Source of the DNA: Dongia mobilis
GTDB taxonomy: Bacteria; Pseudomonadota; Alphaproteobacteria; Dongiales; Dongiaceae
Reading direction: 5' to 3'
DNA: 64,000 nt
Assembly: GCF_004363235.1 (NCBI RefSeq)
Contig: NZ_SNYW01000012.1
Coordinates: forward strand, 131,501-195,500
How positions within the stretch are numbered: the stretch's first letter is position 1; each line of letters begins with the position of its first letter. The notes below the pieces were generated by a model. It searched no databases, was not told the DNA's origin, and saw nothing but the letters and a program-made list of their open reading frames with translations. Made by a program: the position numbers and the translations under genes. This document shows, in pieces, positions 44,473 to 54,514 of the stretch.

Positions 44473-47400
44473 TCATCCCTCCTTTTGCCGGTGGGGGTCG
44501 ACTTGCCGGACGGGGTTTGCGGCTGGGTCGCCTGCCCGCCATCGTCGCCGTCGAACTCGTCCGGCAATTCGGTGCCGTCGTCGGTGAACCAGTCGCGGAT
44601 GAAGCCGGGGGCCAGCGCCGACCATTCGTTGACGTTGATCCTGGGTTCGTTGAGGCCACCCTCGATCGAGTAGGTCGCCGCGAACATGCCCTCACCCTCG
44701 CCGCCCTGCAGCAACGGCCCGATCAGGGGAATGTTGCCGAACACGCTGTTGAGGGCATAGGCCGGCACCAGCGTTCCCTTGACATTGACGAGGTTGCGGT
44801 CGAGGTCGATCTTGCCCTGTGCCGTGACGCCGATGGAGGGGCCGGCGCTGCGAAACCGGCGCACATCGATGAGGCCCCTTGTCTTCACGAAGCGGCCGCT
44901 GGCGCCGCCGAATAGGAAGCCCTCGCCGGTCACCGCATCGACCACCCCGGTCAGGGTGGCGACACTGAGGAAGCGGGCGATGAAGGGTGTGTTGACGAGG
45001 CGAAAGGACGACATCTCGATCCGCCCGCGCAATGGCCGCCAGGGCTGGTTGTCCTTCACCTTGCCGGTGATCGACAGGGTCCCCCCCTCGACCGAATCAT
45101 AGAGGCCGAGAGCGCGCAGCGCGCCGCCGCCGTCGCTGGTCGTTATGCTGAGGGCATGCTCGCCAGGATCGCCCGGCCGATAGTCGAAGGTGATTGGCTC
45201 GCCGCTGGGCAGTGTCGCCTGGAAGGCGACCAGATCCCACCATTGCGGTTCCCGTACTGCCTCGATCGTGACACCGGTCAGTTCCTGTCCCTCGCCCAGG
45301 CTGAGCCCGCTCAGCTTGCCGCGCAGCGTGAAGGGCCGCTGTCGCTCCGGTTCGGTCAGCGCCAGTTCCTCGGGCGTCAGTGGATCGTCATCCTCCATCC
45401 AGGGCGAGGCGTCGAGATAGCCGTCGTCCACCGTTGCCAGGGTCCAGCCGTCGCGCAACTCGACGTCAACCCCGGCCAGTTGCGATCCGCCCATCCTGAG
45501 ATCCGGCAGGGTCACGCGCGAGACGTTGCCAGCGGCGTCGAATGTCAGCGCGCCCCTGGCCGCGAGATCGTCTGTCGCCACCTCGAAGCTCGGTATCGCG
45601 ACCGGCCGGTCGCCGGCGATATCCAGCACCAGCTCCGCCCTCGCCGCCGCACCGGGGTCCTTCCACCATTTGGCGGCCGGCAGTTCGAGCCTTGCCTGGG
45701 CTAGGTCAAGCTTGCCTTCCAGCCGCGCCTTGCCATCGGCAAAGGTTGTATAGAGGAAATCGCACATGCACTGGCCGGTGACCCAGGTGCGATAATCGAA
45801 GCCGAGCAGGGCCAGCTGGTCGGCGTCGATCGTCCCTACCGCATGCAGCCTCTCATCGAAGGCGGCGCTGTCGGTGAAGGTCTGTGTCCAGTCCAGCTGC
45901 AACGGCGCCCCGGCAAAGACGATTGGTCCGGTGATGTTCATCCCGCTCTCGTCCAGCGAGATATCGAGCGTGCCGTCGGTGACATCCTGGTCGAAGCGCA
46001 TCTTGCGGATCGCCACCTTCTCCAGCCGGGCGTCGACCTTCAGCTTTACGTCATCGAAAGCGAGGTTCTTTGCAGCCGGAAAGTCGAACAGGATGCTCGC
46101 CTTGGCGTCGCCGGCGGTCGTTTTTGGATCGATGCCGAGTTTCGCCGCATAACCCAGGCGCGGGTGGTCGAGCAGCACCAGCGCGTCCGAAAGCGGCGCT
46201 TCCAGATCGCCGCCGACCTTGATGAACTGGTCCTCGACATCAAGACCGGTTATTTCCAGCGCGCCCTTGGTGACCTTCACATTGCCGACCGCGCCGCCCG
46301 AGATCGTCGCCCGGAAGGTCTTGGCGTCGAACTCGGCCGTTGCCACGCCATTCTCGATGGGGGGCATCGGCCGCAGGTAATGGACGGTCAGGCCGGTGGT
46401 CGACAGGGTGCCGCTGACCGATTGCAGGGCGATCCCGGACCCGCCGATCGGCAGGCGCATCAAGAGGTCTGCGCTCGCCTCCTCGACCATCCCCGCCGGG
46501 ATGTTCGGCACCACCCAGGCGCGCGTGTCGGCGGCGACTTCTTCCGGCCAGAAGGGATCCAGCCGGTCCGCCGGCAGTTTCGTCACCTGCAAGTCGGCGG
46601 CCAGAAGCGGCGCGCCGCCGTCCCAGGCCTGGCCGGTGAAGGCTCCCTGCCATTGCGCGTTTGCCTCGATTCGCGGCCCGCCGAGATCGATGTTGAGCGA
46701 GCTCAGCATGATGTCGCTGCGCCGGTCGAGCCGACCTTCGGCTGCGAGGCTCATGATCGGCAGCGGTTCCTTGAACCAGCGCGGCAGGTCGAGTTCGCCG
46801 GCACCGCCCGACAGGCTGAAATCGATGACGCCGACATCGCCGACATGATCCTCCGAGACCGTGATCGCAGTGGTGACCTTGGCCGAGACCGCGAGGTCAA
46901 CGGTCGACAATTCCGAGAGCGCCGGCTCGATCAGGCCGAGGGCCGACAATTGCAGTGCGCCGACGCTGGATTCCAGGCGCAGCACGCGGGTATCGCGGTT
47001 GTAGGACAGGCTGGCGCTGAGAATCGCCGGATCGCCCAATTGCGGCAGTGCCGCAAACATGTCGCCCACCAGGCCGTCGACGTCGCGCCTGGCCTCGGCA
47101 CCAAAGCCCTCCGCCTGCCAGGTCAGGCCGGTGACGTGGTCGATCATCTGCACCGATCCGTTGAGGATCGCCGCCGAGGTCAGATATCCGGTCGGGCGGT
47201 TGTAATCGGGCGGCCCCAGCATATCGTTGGCGAAGAGGAACAGCGCCTCGAAGCTGCCGTCGCCGCCGGCTGTCACCGCTTCCGGCGCCAGAATACCGCC
47301 CGGGCCGAAGGCGATCGACCCGTCGGCATTGCGTACCAGGGTCAGGCGGGGCCCGATGATCTCGATCTTCGACGGTGCGACCAGGCCCTTCAGCATGGCC

Positions 47401-47711
47401 CGCGCGCTGAAGGTGAATGAAACTTCGGGCAGTGTTGCCAGTTCGCGGCCGTCGCGGTCACGCACCCGCAGATTGATGGCACGCACGTCGAGATTGCGGT
47501 CCCAGCCGGCCCAGGTCAGTACCGTGTCTTCGATCGAGATCAGATAGGGCTGATCGGCACGCGCCAGCGCCTGCTCGACATAGCCTGACAGGAAGCGCAG
47601 GTGGATCGGGCCTTCCTGGGTCAGTCGCCAGGTCAGGAAGGCAAAAAGGATCGCCGCGCCGGCAAGCACCGCGCCCAGCACTTCGAAGGTCAGCCGGACC
47701 GTGCGGCGCAT
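44469..47711 (-). CDS. YhdP/AsmA-family large envelope protein (DUF3971 plus AsmA-like C-terminus)
   Basis: 1080 aa with one N-terminal membrane helix (about 8-28) and a long, repetitive beta-strand body. The C-terminal part, QGKIDLDRNLVNVKGTLVPA, YALNSVFGNIPLIGPLLQGG and EGMFAATYSIEGGLNEPRIN, is the AsmA/TamB-like signature. YhdP-type proteins bridge the periplasm and help move phospholipids to the outer membrane. The ATG at 47711 puts the anchor at the N-terminus. It shares a 148-nt divergent region with glnE and is coupled to the nucleotidase gene. Confidence 0.9.
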   Translation of the reverse strand: MRRTVRLTFEVLGAVLAGAAILFAFLTWRLTQEGPIHLRFLSGYVEQALARADQPYLISIEDTVLTWAGWDRNLDVRAINLRVRDRDGRELATLPEVSFTFSARAMLKGLVAPSKIEIIGPRLTLVRNADGSIAFGPGGILAPEAVTAGGDGSFEALFLFANDMLGPPDYNRPTGYLTSAAILNGSVQMIDHVTGLTWQAEGFGAEARRDVDGLVGDMFAALPQLGDPAILSASLSYNRDTRVLRLESSVGALQLSALGLIEPALSELSTVDLAVSAKVTTAITVSEDHVGDVGVIDFSLSGGAGELDLPRWFKEPLPIMSLAAEGRLDRRSDIMLSSLNIDLGGPRIEANAQWQGAFTGQAWDGGAPLLAADLQVTKLPADRLDPFWPEEVAADTRAWVVPNIPAGMVEEASADLLMRLPIGGSGIALQSVSGTLSTTGLTVHYLRPMPPIENGVATAEFDAKTFRATISGGAVGNVKVTKGALEITGLDVEDQFIKVGGDLEAPLSDALVLLDHPRLGYAAKLGIDPKTTAGDAKASILFDFPAAKNLAFDDVKLKVDARLEKVAIRKMRFDQDVTDGTLDISLDESGMNITGPIVFAGAPLQLDWTQTFTDSAAFDERLHAVGTIDADQLALLGFDYRTWVTGQCMCDFLYTTFADGKARLEGKLDLAQARLELPAAKWWKDPGAAARAELVLDIAGDRPVAIPSFEVATDDLAARGALTFDAAGNVSRVTLPDLRMGGSQLAGVDVELRDGWTLATVDDGYLDASPWMEDDDPLTPEELALTEPERQRPFTLRGKLSGLSLGEGQELTGVTIEAVREPQWWDLVAFQATLPSGEPITFDYRPGDPGEHALSITTSDGGGALRALGLYDSVEGGTLSITGKVKDNQPWRPLRGRIEMSSFRLVNTPFIARFLSVATLTGVVDAVTGEGFLFGGASGRFVKTRGLIDVRRFRSAGPSIGVTAQGKIDLDRNLVNVKGTLVPAYALNSVFGNIPLIGPLLQGGEGEGMFAATYSIEGGLNEPRINVNEWSALAPGFIRDWFTDDGTELPDEFDGDDGGQATQPQTPSGKSTPTGKRRDE

Positions 47712-47859
47712 CAACGCGACACCGCCCCGGCACCTTCTGCCGTGCAACCGGTTGGCCCGGCCTCCCGTTCCGGCCGGCGATTCGCCGTCTCCGGCCGAAG
47801 CGCAGCACCATGCATGTGCTTGACCGGAACGCTCAGCCTCATCACTCTCTCGCCAGTCC

Positions 47860-50800
47860 TTGCCCGTTCCAGAAGCGCCATCCGTGACGATATCGCCGCT
47901 TGCCGCACTTGATCCTTCCAGTCTGCCACGACCCAGCGACCCGCGTCAGGTGGAGTTGCACCGCGACATGCTGCGGCAGAACCTGTCGGCTGAGGACAAC
48001 GCGACGCTGGCCGCTTCGCCGATCGCCGCCTCGCTCCTGGCGGCATTGTGCGGAAATTCGCCCTTCCTCGGCCGATGCCTGCTGGCTGAAACCGGAACCT
48101 TCCTCGAACTTTTAGCCCAGGATCCCGATTCTGTCTTTAACAATGTCGTGACCGCTGTCACACCCAAGTCATTGGAAGGGCTGGCAGAAACGGAACTGAT
48201 GAGTGCCCTGCGTCGCGCCCGGCGGCAGGTGGCGCTGATCGTCGCCACCGGTGATGTGAGCGGCCTCTGGCCGCTCGAGAAGGTGACGGCGGCCCTCACC
48301 AGATTTGCCGAAACCGCCCTCTCGGCGACGCTCTGCCACCTCCTGCGCCAGCTCGCCGCCAGCGGCGAAATCGAACTGCCGCATCCCGACGACCCGGAGC
48401 TGGATTCCGGCTTTATCATCCTCGGCCTCGGCAAGCTGGGGGCCCGGGAACTCAACTATTCTAGCGACATCGACCTTATCCTGTTGTTCGAACGGGAAAA
48501 GGTCCGTTACACCGGGCGCAAGACGGCGCAGGAGTGCTTCGTTCGCCTCGCCCGCAACATGGTCCGCATCCTCCAGGACAGTACCGCCGACGGCTATGTC
48601 TTCCGGATTGATCTCCGCTTGCGGCCAGACCCCGCTTCCACACCTTTGGTGATCTCGACGCTCGCCGCCGAGACCTATTACGAGGGCATGGGGCAGAACT
48701 GGGAGCGTGCCGCTATGATCAAGGCTCGCGTCGTTGCCGGCGACCAGGAGGCGGGCTCGCTCTTTCTCTATCGCTTGCGCCCCTTCATCTGGCGCAAGCA
48801 CCTCGATTTCGCCGCCATCCAGGACATCCACTCGATCAAGCGGCAGATCCACGCGGTCAAGGGTCATCGCCAGGTCGCGGTCGGCGGCCATAACATCAAG
48901 CTGGGGCGCGGCGGCATCCGCGAGATCGAGTTCTTCGCCCAGACGCAGCAGCTGATCTGGGGTCGACGTGCCAAGGAACTGCGCAACCGCACCACCTGCG
49001 GGGCCATCGAGGGCCTGGTCCAGGTCGGCAAGTGCAGCCGCACCGTCGCCGACGAACTTATCCGCGCCTATCGCTATCTGCGCCAGGTCGAGCACCGCCT
49101 GCAGATGATCGACGACCAGCAGACGCAAACTCTGCCGGATTATGGACCGGCTCTCGACCGTGTCGCCATCTTCAACGGTCACAGCGACACGGCCGAGTTC
49201 GAGGCGACCCTGCGCTATCATCTGGGTCGCGTCGAAGATCACTACGCCGAATTGTTCGAGGAAGCGCCGAGCCTCGGGGCTGCCGAAGCCGGCATTGCCG
49301 GCAGCCTGGTTTTCACCGGCACCGAGGACGACCCGGAGACGGTCAACACCCTGCAACGCATGGGCTTCGGCGACGGCAGCGCCATCTCGGCCCAGATCCG
49401 CGCCTGGCATCACGGCCGCTATCGCGCCACCCGAAGCGCCCGGGCGCGCGAATTGCTGACGGAACTGATGCCGCGCCTGCTGGCCGCCCTGGCCAACAGC
49501 GCCGATCCCGACATTGCTTTCCGTCGCTTCGACGATTTCCTGCGCGCCCTGCCGGCCGGGGTGCAGTTCTTCGCCCTGCTTTACTCCAATCCGGCGCTGC
49601 TCGACCTCATCGCCGAGGCCATGGGCATGGCGCCGTTCCTCGCCGAACAATTGGCGCGCCGCCCCGCTCTGCTGGACGGGGTGCTGGCGGCCGGGCTCTA
49701 TGATGTCAGCAGCGACAAGGACGCCCTCGTCGCCGACCTCGATCGGCAGCTCGAACTGGCGGCCGACTTCCAGGACGCGCTTGACGTGCTGCGGCGCTGG
49801 ACCAAGGACCAGCAATTCCAGATCGGCGTCAGGTTGCTGCGCGGCCTGATCGATGGCGATGCCGCAGGCCCGCGACTTTCCGATGTCGCCGATTGTGCCC
49901 TGCAAGCCCTGTTCCCGCGCGTCATGGCTGAATTCCTGCAGCCGCACGGCCGGCTTCCCGGTCGCGGCCTGGCCCTGCTGGCTCTTGGCAAGCTCGGCAG
50001 CCGCGAGATGACCGTGACGTCTGACCTCGACCTTGTCTTTCTCTACGACGTCCCCGGTGACGTCGAGAACTGGGACACCCTGCTGTCGAGCGGCGCCAAG
50101 CCGTTGCCGCCGATCCAGTACTATGCCCGCCTCGCGCAGCGCCTGATCAGTGCGATCACGGCGGCGACCGGCGAGGGACGCCTGTTCGAGGTGGATATGC
50201 GCCTGCGCCCCAGCGGAAATTCCGGGCCGATCGCCAGCGGCCTCGCCTCGTTCGAGAAATACCAGGCCACCGAAGCCTGGACCTGGGAGCACATGGCCCT
50301 GACGCGGGCCCGGGTGATCGCCGGCGATGCCGGTTTTGCGGCCGATGTCCGGGCGGCGCTAGACCGCATCATCTGCCGGGAACGCGACCCGGAGAAACTG
50401 CGCCTCGACATCCTCGACATGCGCCGGCGCATGGCACAGCAGCATCGCACCGACGATGTCTGGGACCTGAAGCATTGCCGCGGCGGCCAGGTCGACATCG
50501 ACTTCATTGCGCAATACCTGATCCTGCGCCATGCCCGGGGCGATGCCGCGATCATCGCCGGAGATCCGGTGGTGGCTCTGACCCGTATCCGCGACCAGGG
50601 TTTGCTGGAGCCCGGCATCGCCAATACGCTGATCGAGACGGCAAGGCTCTGGCATTGCCTGCAGCAGATCATCCGCCTGGTGGTGGAGGGCAGGCTGGTA
50701 GAGGCGAAGTTGTCGGAGCCGACGCGTCGGCAACTCGCACAGAGCGCCAGCGAGCCGGATTTCAATGCCCTGAAGGCCATGGTGATGGACCGGCAGGCAC

Positions 50801-50889
50801 AGGTATTCGCCCTGTTCAACAAGATTTTCGACGTGGATTCCAGCGAGGAGGGAGACAGACAAGATGGCAGCCAGGACCGCGATGCTTGA
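47860..50889 (+). CDS. glnE: Bifunctional glutamine synthetase adenylyltransferase/deadenylase
   Basis: Adds AMP to and removes it from GlnA in response to PII and glutamine. 1009 aa with two nucleotidyltransferase domains: GLGKLGARELNYSSDIDLIL (about 187-206, deadenylase half) and ALGKLGSREMTVTSDLDLVF (about 707-726, adenylylating half). The GlnD-like linker in each half includes EIEFFAQTQQL and CRGGQVDIDFIAQYLILRH. The start is uncertain: TTG 47860 or GTG 47884, neither with a good ribosome site. Its end overlaps bcp by 26 nt. Confidence 0.96.
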   Translation: MPVPEAPSVTISPLAALDPSSLPRPSDPRQVELHRDMLRQNLSAEDNATLAASPIAASLLAALCGNSPFLGRCLLAETGTFLELLAQDPDSVFNNVVTAVTPKSLEGLAETELMSALRRARRQVALIVATGDVSGLWPLEKVTAALTRFAETALSATLCHLLRQLAASGEIELPHPDDPELDSGFIILGLGKLGARELNYSSDIDLILLFEREKVRYTGRKTAQECFVRLARNMVRILQDSTADGYVFRIDLRLRPDPASTPLVISTLAAETYYEGMGQNWERAAMIKARVVAGDQEAGSLFLYRLRPFIWRKHLDFAAIQDIHSIKRQIHAVKGHRQVAVGGHNIKLGRGGIREIEFFAQTQQLIWGRRAKELRNRTTCGAIEGLVQVGKCSRTVADELIRAYRYLRQVEHRLQMIDDQQTQTLPDYGPALDRVAIFNGHSDTAEFEATLRYHLGRVEDHYAELFEEAPSLGAAEAGIAGSLVFTGTEDDPETVNTLQRMGFGDGSAISAQIRAWHHGRYRATRSARARELLTELMPRLLAALANSADPDIAFRRFDDFLRALPAGVQFFALLYSNPALLDLIAEAMGMAPFLAEQLARRPALLDGVLAAGLYDVSSDKDALVADLDRQLELAADFQDALDVLRRWTKDQQFQIGVRLLRGLIDGDAAGPRLSDVADCALQALFPRVMAEFLQPHGRLPGRGLALLALGKLGSREMTVTSDLDLVFLYDVPGDVENWDTLLSSGAKPLPPIQYYARLAQRLISAITAATGEGRLFEVDMRLRPSGNSGPIASGLASFEKYQATEAWTWEHMALTRARVIAGDAGFAADVRAALDRIICRERDPEKLRLDILDMRRRMAQQHRTDDVWDLKHCRGGQVDIDFIAQYLILRHARGDAAIIAGDPVVALTRIRDQGLLEPGIANTLIETARLWHCLQQIIRLVVEGRLVEAKLSEPTRRQLAQSASEPDFNALKAMVMDRQAQVFALFNKIFDVDSSEEGDRQDGSQDRDA

Positions 50890-51346
50890 GATCGGCGACA
50901 AGGCCCCCGCCTTCAACCTGAAGACCGATGGCGGTGGCAAGGTTTCCTTGAGTGGACTCAAGGGCAAGAACGTCGTGCTGTATTTTTATCCCAAGGACGA
51001 TACCAGCGGCTGCACCGCCGAGGCCTGCGGTTTCCGCGACAAGCAACCCGCCTTCAAGAAGCTGGATGCAGTCGTGATCGGCGTTTCGCGGGATTCGGTC
51101 GAGAGCCACGACAAGTTCAAGAAGAAGTACGACCTCAACTTCACGCTGGGGGCCGATGACACCGGCAAGGTGACCGAGGATTACGGCGTCTGGGTGGAAA
51201 AGAGCATGTACGGCAAGAAGTATATGGGCATCGAACGCGCCACCTATCTGATCGACGCCAAGGGCGTCATCCGCGGCATCTGGCGCAAGGTCAAGGTCCC
51301 CGGCCATGTCGAGGAGGTCGCCAAGGCGATCAAGGAACTGGATTGA
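50864..51346 (+). CDS. bcp: Thioredoxin-dependent peroxiredoxin (Bcp/PrxQ)
   Basis: Reduces H2O2 and organic peroxides. 160 aa. The peroxidatic cysteine is in YFYPKDDTSGCTAEACGFRD (Cys50), and the resolving Cys is five residues on (Cys55), the alpha-helical PrxQ type; T-S-G-C replaces the more common T-P-G-C. GGAGGG lies upstream of ATG 50864; ATG 50882 (MLEIGDKAP) would reduce the glnE overlap. It is followed with a 1-nt overlap by the DUF455 gene. Confidence 0.96.
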   Translation: MAARTAMLEIGDKAPAFNLKTDGGGKVSLSGLKGKNVVLYFYPKDDTSGCTAEACGFRDKQPAFKKLDAVVIGVSRDSVESHDKFKKKYDLNFTLGADDTGKVTEDYGVWVEKSMYGKKYMGIERATYLIDAKGVIRGIWRKVKVPGHVEEVAKAIKELD

Positions 51347-52149
51347 TGGACGATCTTGCCGGCGCGGCGATCGCCGTCCTTGCAACGGCGGATGCCGCTG
51401 CAAAGGCCGCGCTGGCACGTCAAGCAGCCGCCGCCTGGCGCGCCGGCGCGCTTGCCATGCCGCTGGCAGTGACGCCGCCGGACCGTCCGGCGCGGCCGGT
51501 TCGGCCGGCCCTCTGCCGGCCGGGCGACATGCCGCGCCGCAAGGGCGGCGGCAATGCGGAAAAGCGCATCGCCCTGCTGCATGCCCTGGCCCATATCGAG
51601 TTGAACGCGATCGATCTTGCCTGGGACATGGTAGCGCGCTTCGGCGCCACGGATATGCCGCGCGCCTTTCTCGACGATTGGGTCCGCGTCGGCGACGAGG
51701 AGGGCCTGCATTTTTCGCTGCTGCAGGCGCGGCTCGGCGATCTTGGCGCCGCCTATGGCGATCTCCCCGCCCATGACGGGTTGTGGCAAGCCGCAACCGA
51801 GACCGCGCATGATCTGCTGGCGCGCCTCGCCATCGTGCCGCTGGTGCTGGAGGCGCGCGGCCTCGACGTGACCCCGGCGACGGTCGCCAGCCTGCGCCGT
51901 GGCGGCGACGACGCCAGTGCCGACATCCTCGGTATCATCTATCGCGACGAGATCGGCCATGTCGCCATCGGCAAGAGATGGTTCGATCACGTGGCGAACG
52001 CGCGCGGCCTGGAGCCGCGTGCTGTCTGGCAGGACCTGGTCCGCACCCATTTCAAGGGCCGCCTGAAGCCGCCCTTCAACACGGAGGCCCGCGACGCCGC
52101 CGGCTTTTCCGCGGCGTTCTACGGACCGCTCGCCGAGATCACCTACTGA
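51346..52149 (+). CDS. DUF455 ferritin-like protein
   Basis: 267 aa. Helical bundle with carboxylate-bridge di-iron motifs: LLHALAHIELNAIDLAWDM (E-x-x-H-like), DEEGLHFSLLQARL, LEARGLDVTPAT and YRDEIGHVAIGKRWF. The family is ferritin-like and related to MiaE tRNA hydroxylases; activity is unproven. It starts inside TGATG at the bcp stop. The last residues overlap the opposing DapB-like gene by 7 nt. The glnE-bcp-DUF455 string seems to be one operon. Confidence 0.9.
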   Translation: MDDLAGAAIAVLATADAAAKAALARQAAAAWRAGALAMPLAVTPPDRPARPVRPALCRPGDMPRRKGGGNAEKRIALLHALAHIELNAIDLAWDMVARFGATDMPRAFLDDWVRVGDEEGLHFSLLQARLGDLGAAYGDLPAHDGLWQAATETAHDLLARLAIVPLVLEARGLDVTPATVASLRRGGDDASADILGIIYRDEIGHVAIGKRWFDHVANARGLEPRAVWQDLVRTHFKGRLKPPFNTEARDAAGFSAAFYGPLAEITY

Positions 52150-52958
52150 GGCAGCGGGCCGAAGAGCAGGTTGTCGAGCCCGCGCACCAGACCCTTCAGC
52201 GCAACGACGCGCCGTGCCGCCAACAGGGTGCCGGCGACATAGGGGCCGGCCGAGGTGCCGGCATCATGGCGGATCGTGAGGCGCTCGCCCTCTTTGCCGA
52301 AGATGGTTTCGACCGCCAGCACATAGCTGGGCAGCCGCACCGCATGGACGCGGCCGCCGCCGACATCGGCGCCGCGTGTTTCCTTCGGTCCGATGATCTC
52401 ATCGATCGGATGGCCCGGCACACTTTTCTGGATGGCGCCCATGCGCTCGGCCAGTTCCCGCGCCGTCCCCGAGGGCACGTCGGGCTTGCTCGCCTTGGCG
52501 TAGTCGATGATCTCGTAATCGGCGACGTGTTGCGCCGCCAGCAGGGAGAAGCGCGTCAGCAGGCTGGCGGTGATCGAGAAATTGCCGCTGGCTACCACAC
52601 CCAGCCCCTGGCGCTCGGCCGCGTTTGCAATCTCGGCATAATCCTCGGCGCCGAGGCCCGATGTGCCGACCACTGCGGGGACACCCAGTGCAAGCGCTGT
52701 CAGCACATTCGCTTTTACCGCCGACGGATGCGTGTAATCGATATAGACGTCGGTGGGCTCGGCCTTCAGCGCCGCCGCCACATCGCCGGCGACGGCCAGA
52801 CCAAGGGGCTCCAGCCCGGCCACTGTTCCGGCATCGGCGCCGGCCGCCTTGCGCGCGACAGCGCCCGCCAGCGCCAGATCCGGCGCTGCCACCACGCCCG
52901 CCACCAGCGCCTTGCCGGTCCAGCCAGTGGCACCCCCGATACAGATTCGCAACGACAT
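52143..52958 (-). CDS. DapB-like dihydrodipicolinate reductase homologue lacking the catalytic His pair
   Basis: 271 aa. A Rossmann start (ICIGGATGWTGKALV), DYTHPSAV, VPAVVGTSGL, SGNFSITASLL and VPSGTAREL give the DapB family. In canonical DapB the loop reads E-x-H-H-x-x-K-x-D-A-P-S-G-T-A; here 149-166 are EIIDYAKASKPDVPSGTA. The catalytic His is Ala154 and its neighbour Lys155, while the substrate-binding Lys158 remains. It may be a DapB that works differently, or a reductase for another substrate; calling it lysine-pathway dapB is unsafe. The cofactor loop G-A-T-G-W-T-G differs from the usual G-R-M-G. Confidence 0.8.
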   Translation of the reverse strand: MSLRICIGGATGWTGKALVAGVVAAPDLALAGAVARKAAGADAGTVAGLEPLGLAVAGDVAAALKAEPTDVYIDYTHPSAVKANVLTALALGVPAVVGTSGLGAEDYAEIANAAERQGLGVVASGNFSITASLLTRFSLLAAQHVADYEIIDYAKASKPDVPSGTARELAERMGAIQKSVPGHPIDEIIGPKETRGADVGGGRVHAVRLPSYVLAVETIFGKEGERLTIRHDAGTSAGPYVAGTLLAARRVVALKGLVRGLDNLLFGPLPQ

Positions 52959-53127
52959 CGCTAACCCTTCCCCAGTCCAAATGAGTTCTGCCCGGGTGCG
53001 ACGGCTTGCCCCATCTGGGGTGCCGACCCGGCTTTGACTTGCATCATCCGACATAGGATATTGCGCCTTGATCCCCAGAGCCAGCCGCCAGGGATGCGCG
53101 GCAGGCATGCCTGACCGGAAAGAAATC

Positions 53128-54513
53128 ATGTCCGCGAGACCGAATTCGCTTGCCGCACGCGACGGCGCCTATCATTTCCACGGCTATACCAACGCCCTCA
53201 AGAACGAGCAGGAAGGCGGCTTCGTCGTCACCCGCGGCGATGGGCCCTTCATCTATACCGAGGAAGGCAAGGAGTATTTCGACGGCCTCTCTGGCCTGTG
53301 GTGCTGCGCCCTCGGCTTCGGGCCGCAGCCGCGCCTGATCGAGGCGGCGAGGCGGCAGATGGAGATCCTGCCCTACTACCACACCTTCACCCAGAAGGTG
53401 GCGACGCCGACGGTGGAACTGGCCGAAAAGCTGGTCGGCCTCGCTCCGGTCCCGATGTCGAAGGCCTATTTCTGCAATTCGGGTTCCGAGGCCAACGATA
53501 CCGCGATCAAGATGGTCTGGTATTTCAACAATGCTCTCGGCCGCCCGCAGAAGAAAAAGATCATCGCCCGCAACAAGGCCTATCACGGCGTCACCATTGC
53601 CTCGGGATCACTCACCGGCCTGCCCGCCGTCCACGCCGATTTCGACTTGCCGGTTCCCGGCATCCTGCGCACCGACTGCCCGCATCATTACCGCTTTGCC
53701 GAGCCGGGCGAGAGCGAGGCGGATTTCGCCACGCGCTGTGCCGAGAACCTGGAGAAGCTGATCCTCGCGGAAGGGCCGGAAACGATCGCGGCCATGTTCG
53801 CGGAACCGGTTCAGGGTGCGGGCGGCGTCATCATCCCGCCCGCGACCTATTGGGCCAAGGTGATGCCCATCCTCAGGAAGTACGAAATTCTGCTGGTCGC
53901 CGACGAGGTCATCTGCGGCTTCGGCCGTACCGGCAATTGGTGGGGCAGCCAGACCTACGGCATGACGCCCGACCTCGTCACCAGCGCCAAGCAATTGTCA
54001 GCCGGCCAGGCGCCGATCGCGGCCATTCTCATCAACCAGCCGGTCTACGAGACCCTGCGCGACCATTCCAATCGCCTTGGCAGCTTCGCCCACGGCCTGA
54101 CCTATTCCGGCCACCCGCTCGCGGCCGCGGTAGCCCTGGAAACGCTCCGCATCTACGAGGATCTCGACATTGTCGCCCGCGTCCGCGCGCTCGCCCCGCA
54201 CTTTGCCCGCGGCATGCAGGCCTTTGCCGGACACCCGCTGGTGGGCGAGGTGCGCCAGATCGGCCTGGTCGGCGCCATCGAACTGGTGCGCGACAAGGCA
54301 AGCCACGCCAGCTTCGATTCCAAGCTCGCCGTTGGGCCGAATCTGGTCCGGATTGCCCACGATCATGGCCTGATCGTTCGGCCGGTGGTGGATTCGATCT
54401 GCTTCTGCCCGCCGCTAGTCTCGACCGAGCAGCAGCTTGACGAAATGTTCGCGCGCTTCGGCAAGGCGCTGGAGGAGACCCACGCCTGGCTCCGGCGCGA
54501 GGGCCAAGTCTGA
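53128..54513 (+). CDS. Class III omega-aminotransferase, SpuC-like
   Basis: 461 aa from ATG 53128 with GGAAAG upstream. Visible are [73 protein letters not shown] and [19 protein letters not shown] with the PLP lysine. This is the putrescine/beta-alanine/GABA:pyruvate aminotransferase group. It is followed after 1 nt by hemA and then by polyamine-type transporter genes, so an amine substrate is likely (inference). Confidence 0.92.
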   Translation: MSARPNSLAARDGAYHFHGYTNALKNEQEGGFVVTRGDGPFIYTEEGKEYFDGLSGLWCCALGFGPQPRLIEAARRQMEILPYYHTFTQKVATPTVELAEKLVGLAPVPMSKAYFCNSGSEANDTAIKMVWYFNNALGRPQKKKIIARNKAYHGVTIASGSLTGLPAVHADFDLPVPGILRTDCPHHYRFAEPGESEADFATRCAENLEKLILAEGPETIAAMFAEPVQGAGGVIIPPATYWAKVMPILRKYEILLVADEVICGFGRTGNWWGSQTYGMTPDLVTSAKQLSAGQAPIAAILINQPVYETLRDHSNRLGSFAHGLTYSGHPLAAAVALETLRIYEDLDIVARVRALAPHFARGMQAFAGHPLVGEVRQIGLVGAIELVRDKASHASFDSKLAVGPNLVRIAHDHGLIVRPVVDSICFCPPLVSTEQQLDEMFARFGKALEETHAWLRREGQV

Positions 54514-54514
54514 C

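Noticed and set aside
48169-50292. 707-codon minus-strand open frame inside glnE
   Set aside because: Antisense to a complete GlnE with both nucleotidyltransferase domains; no motif in the antisense product.
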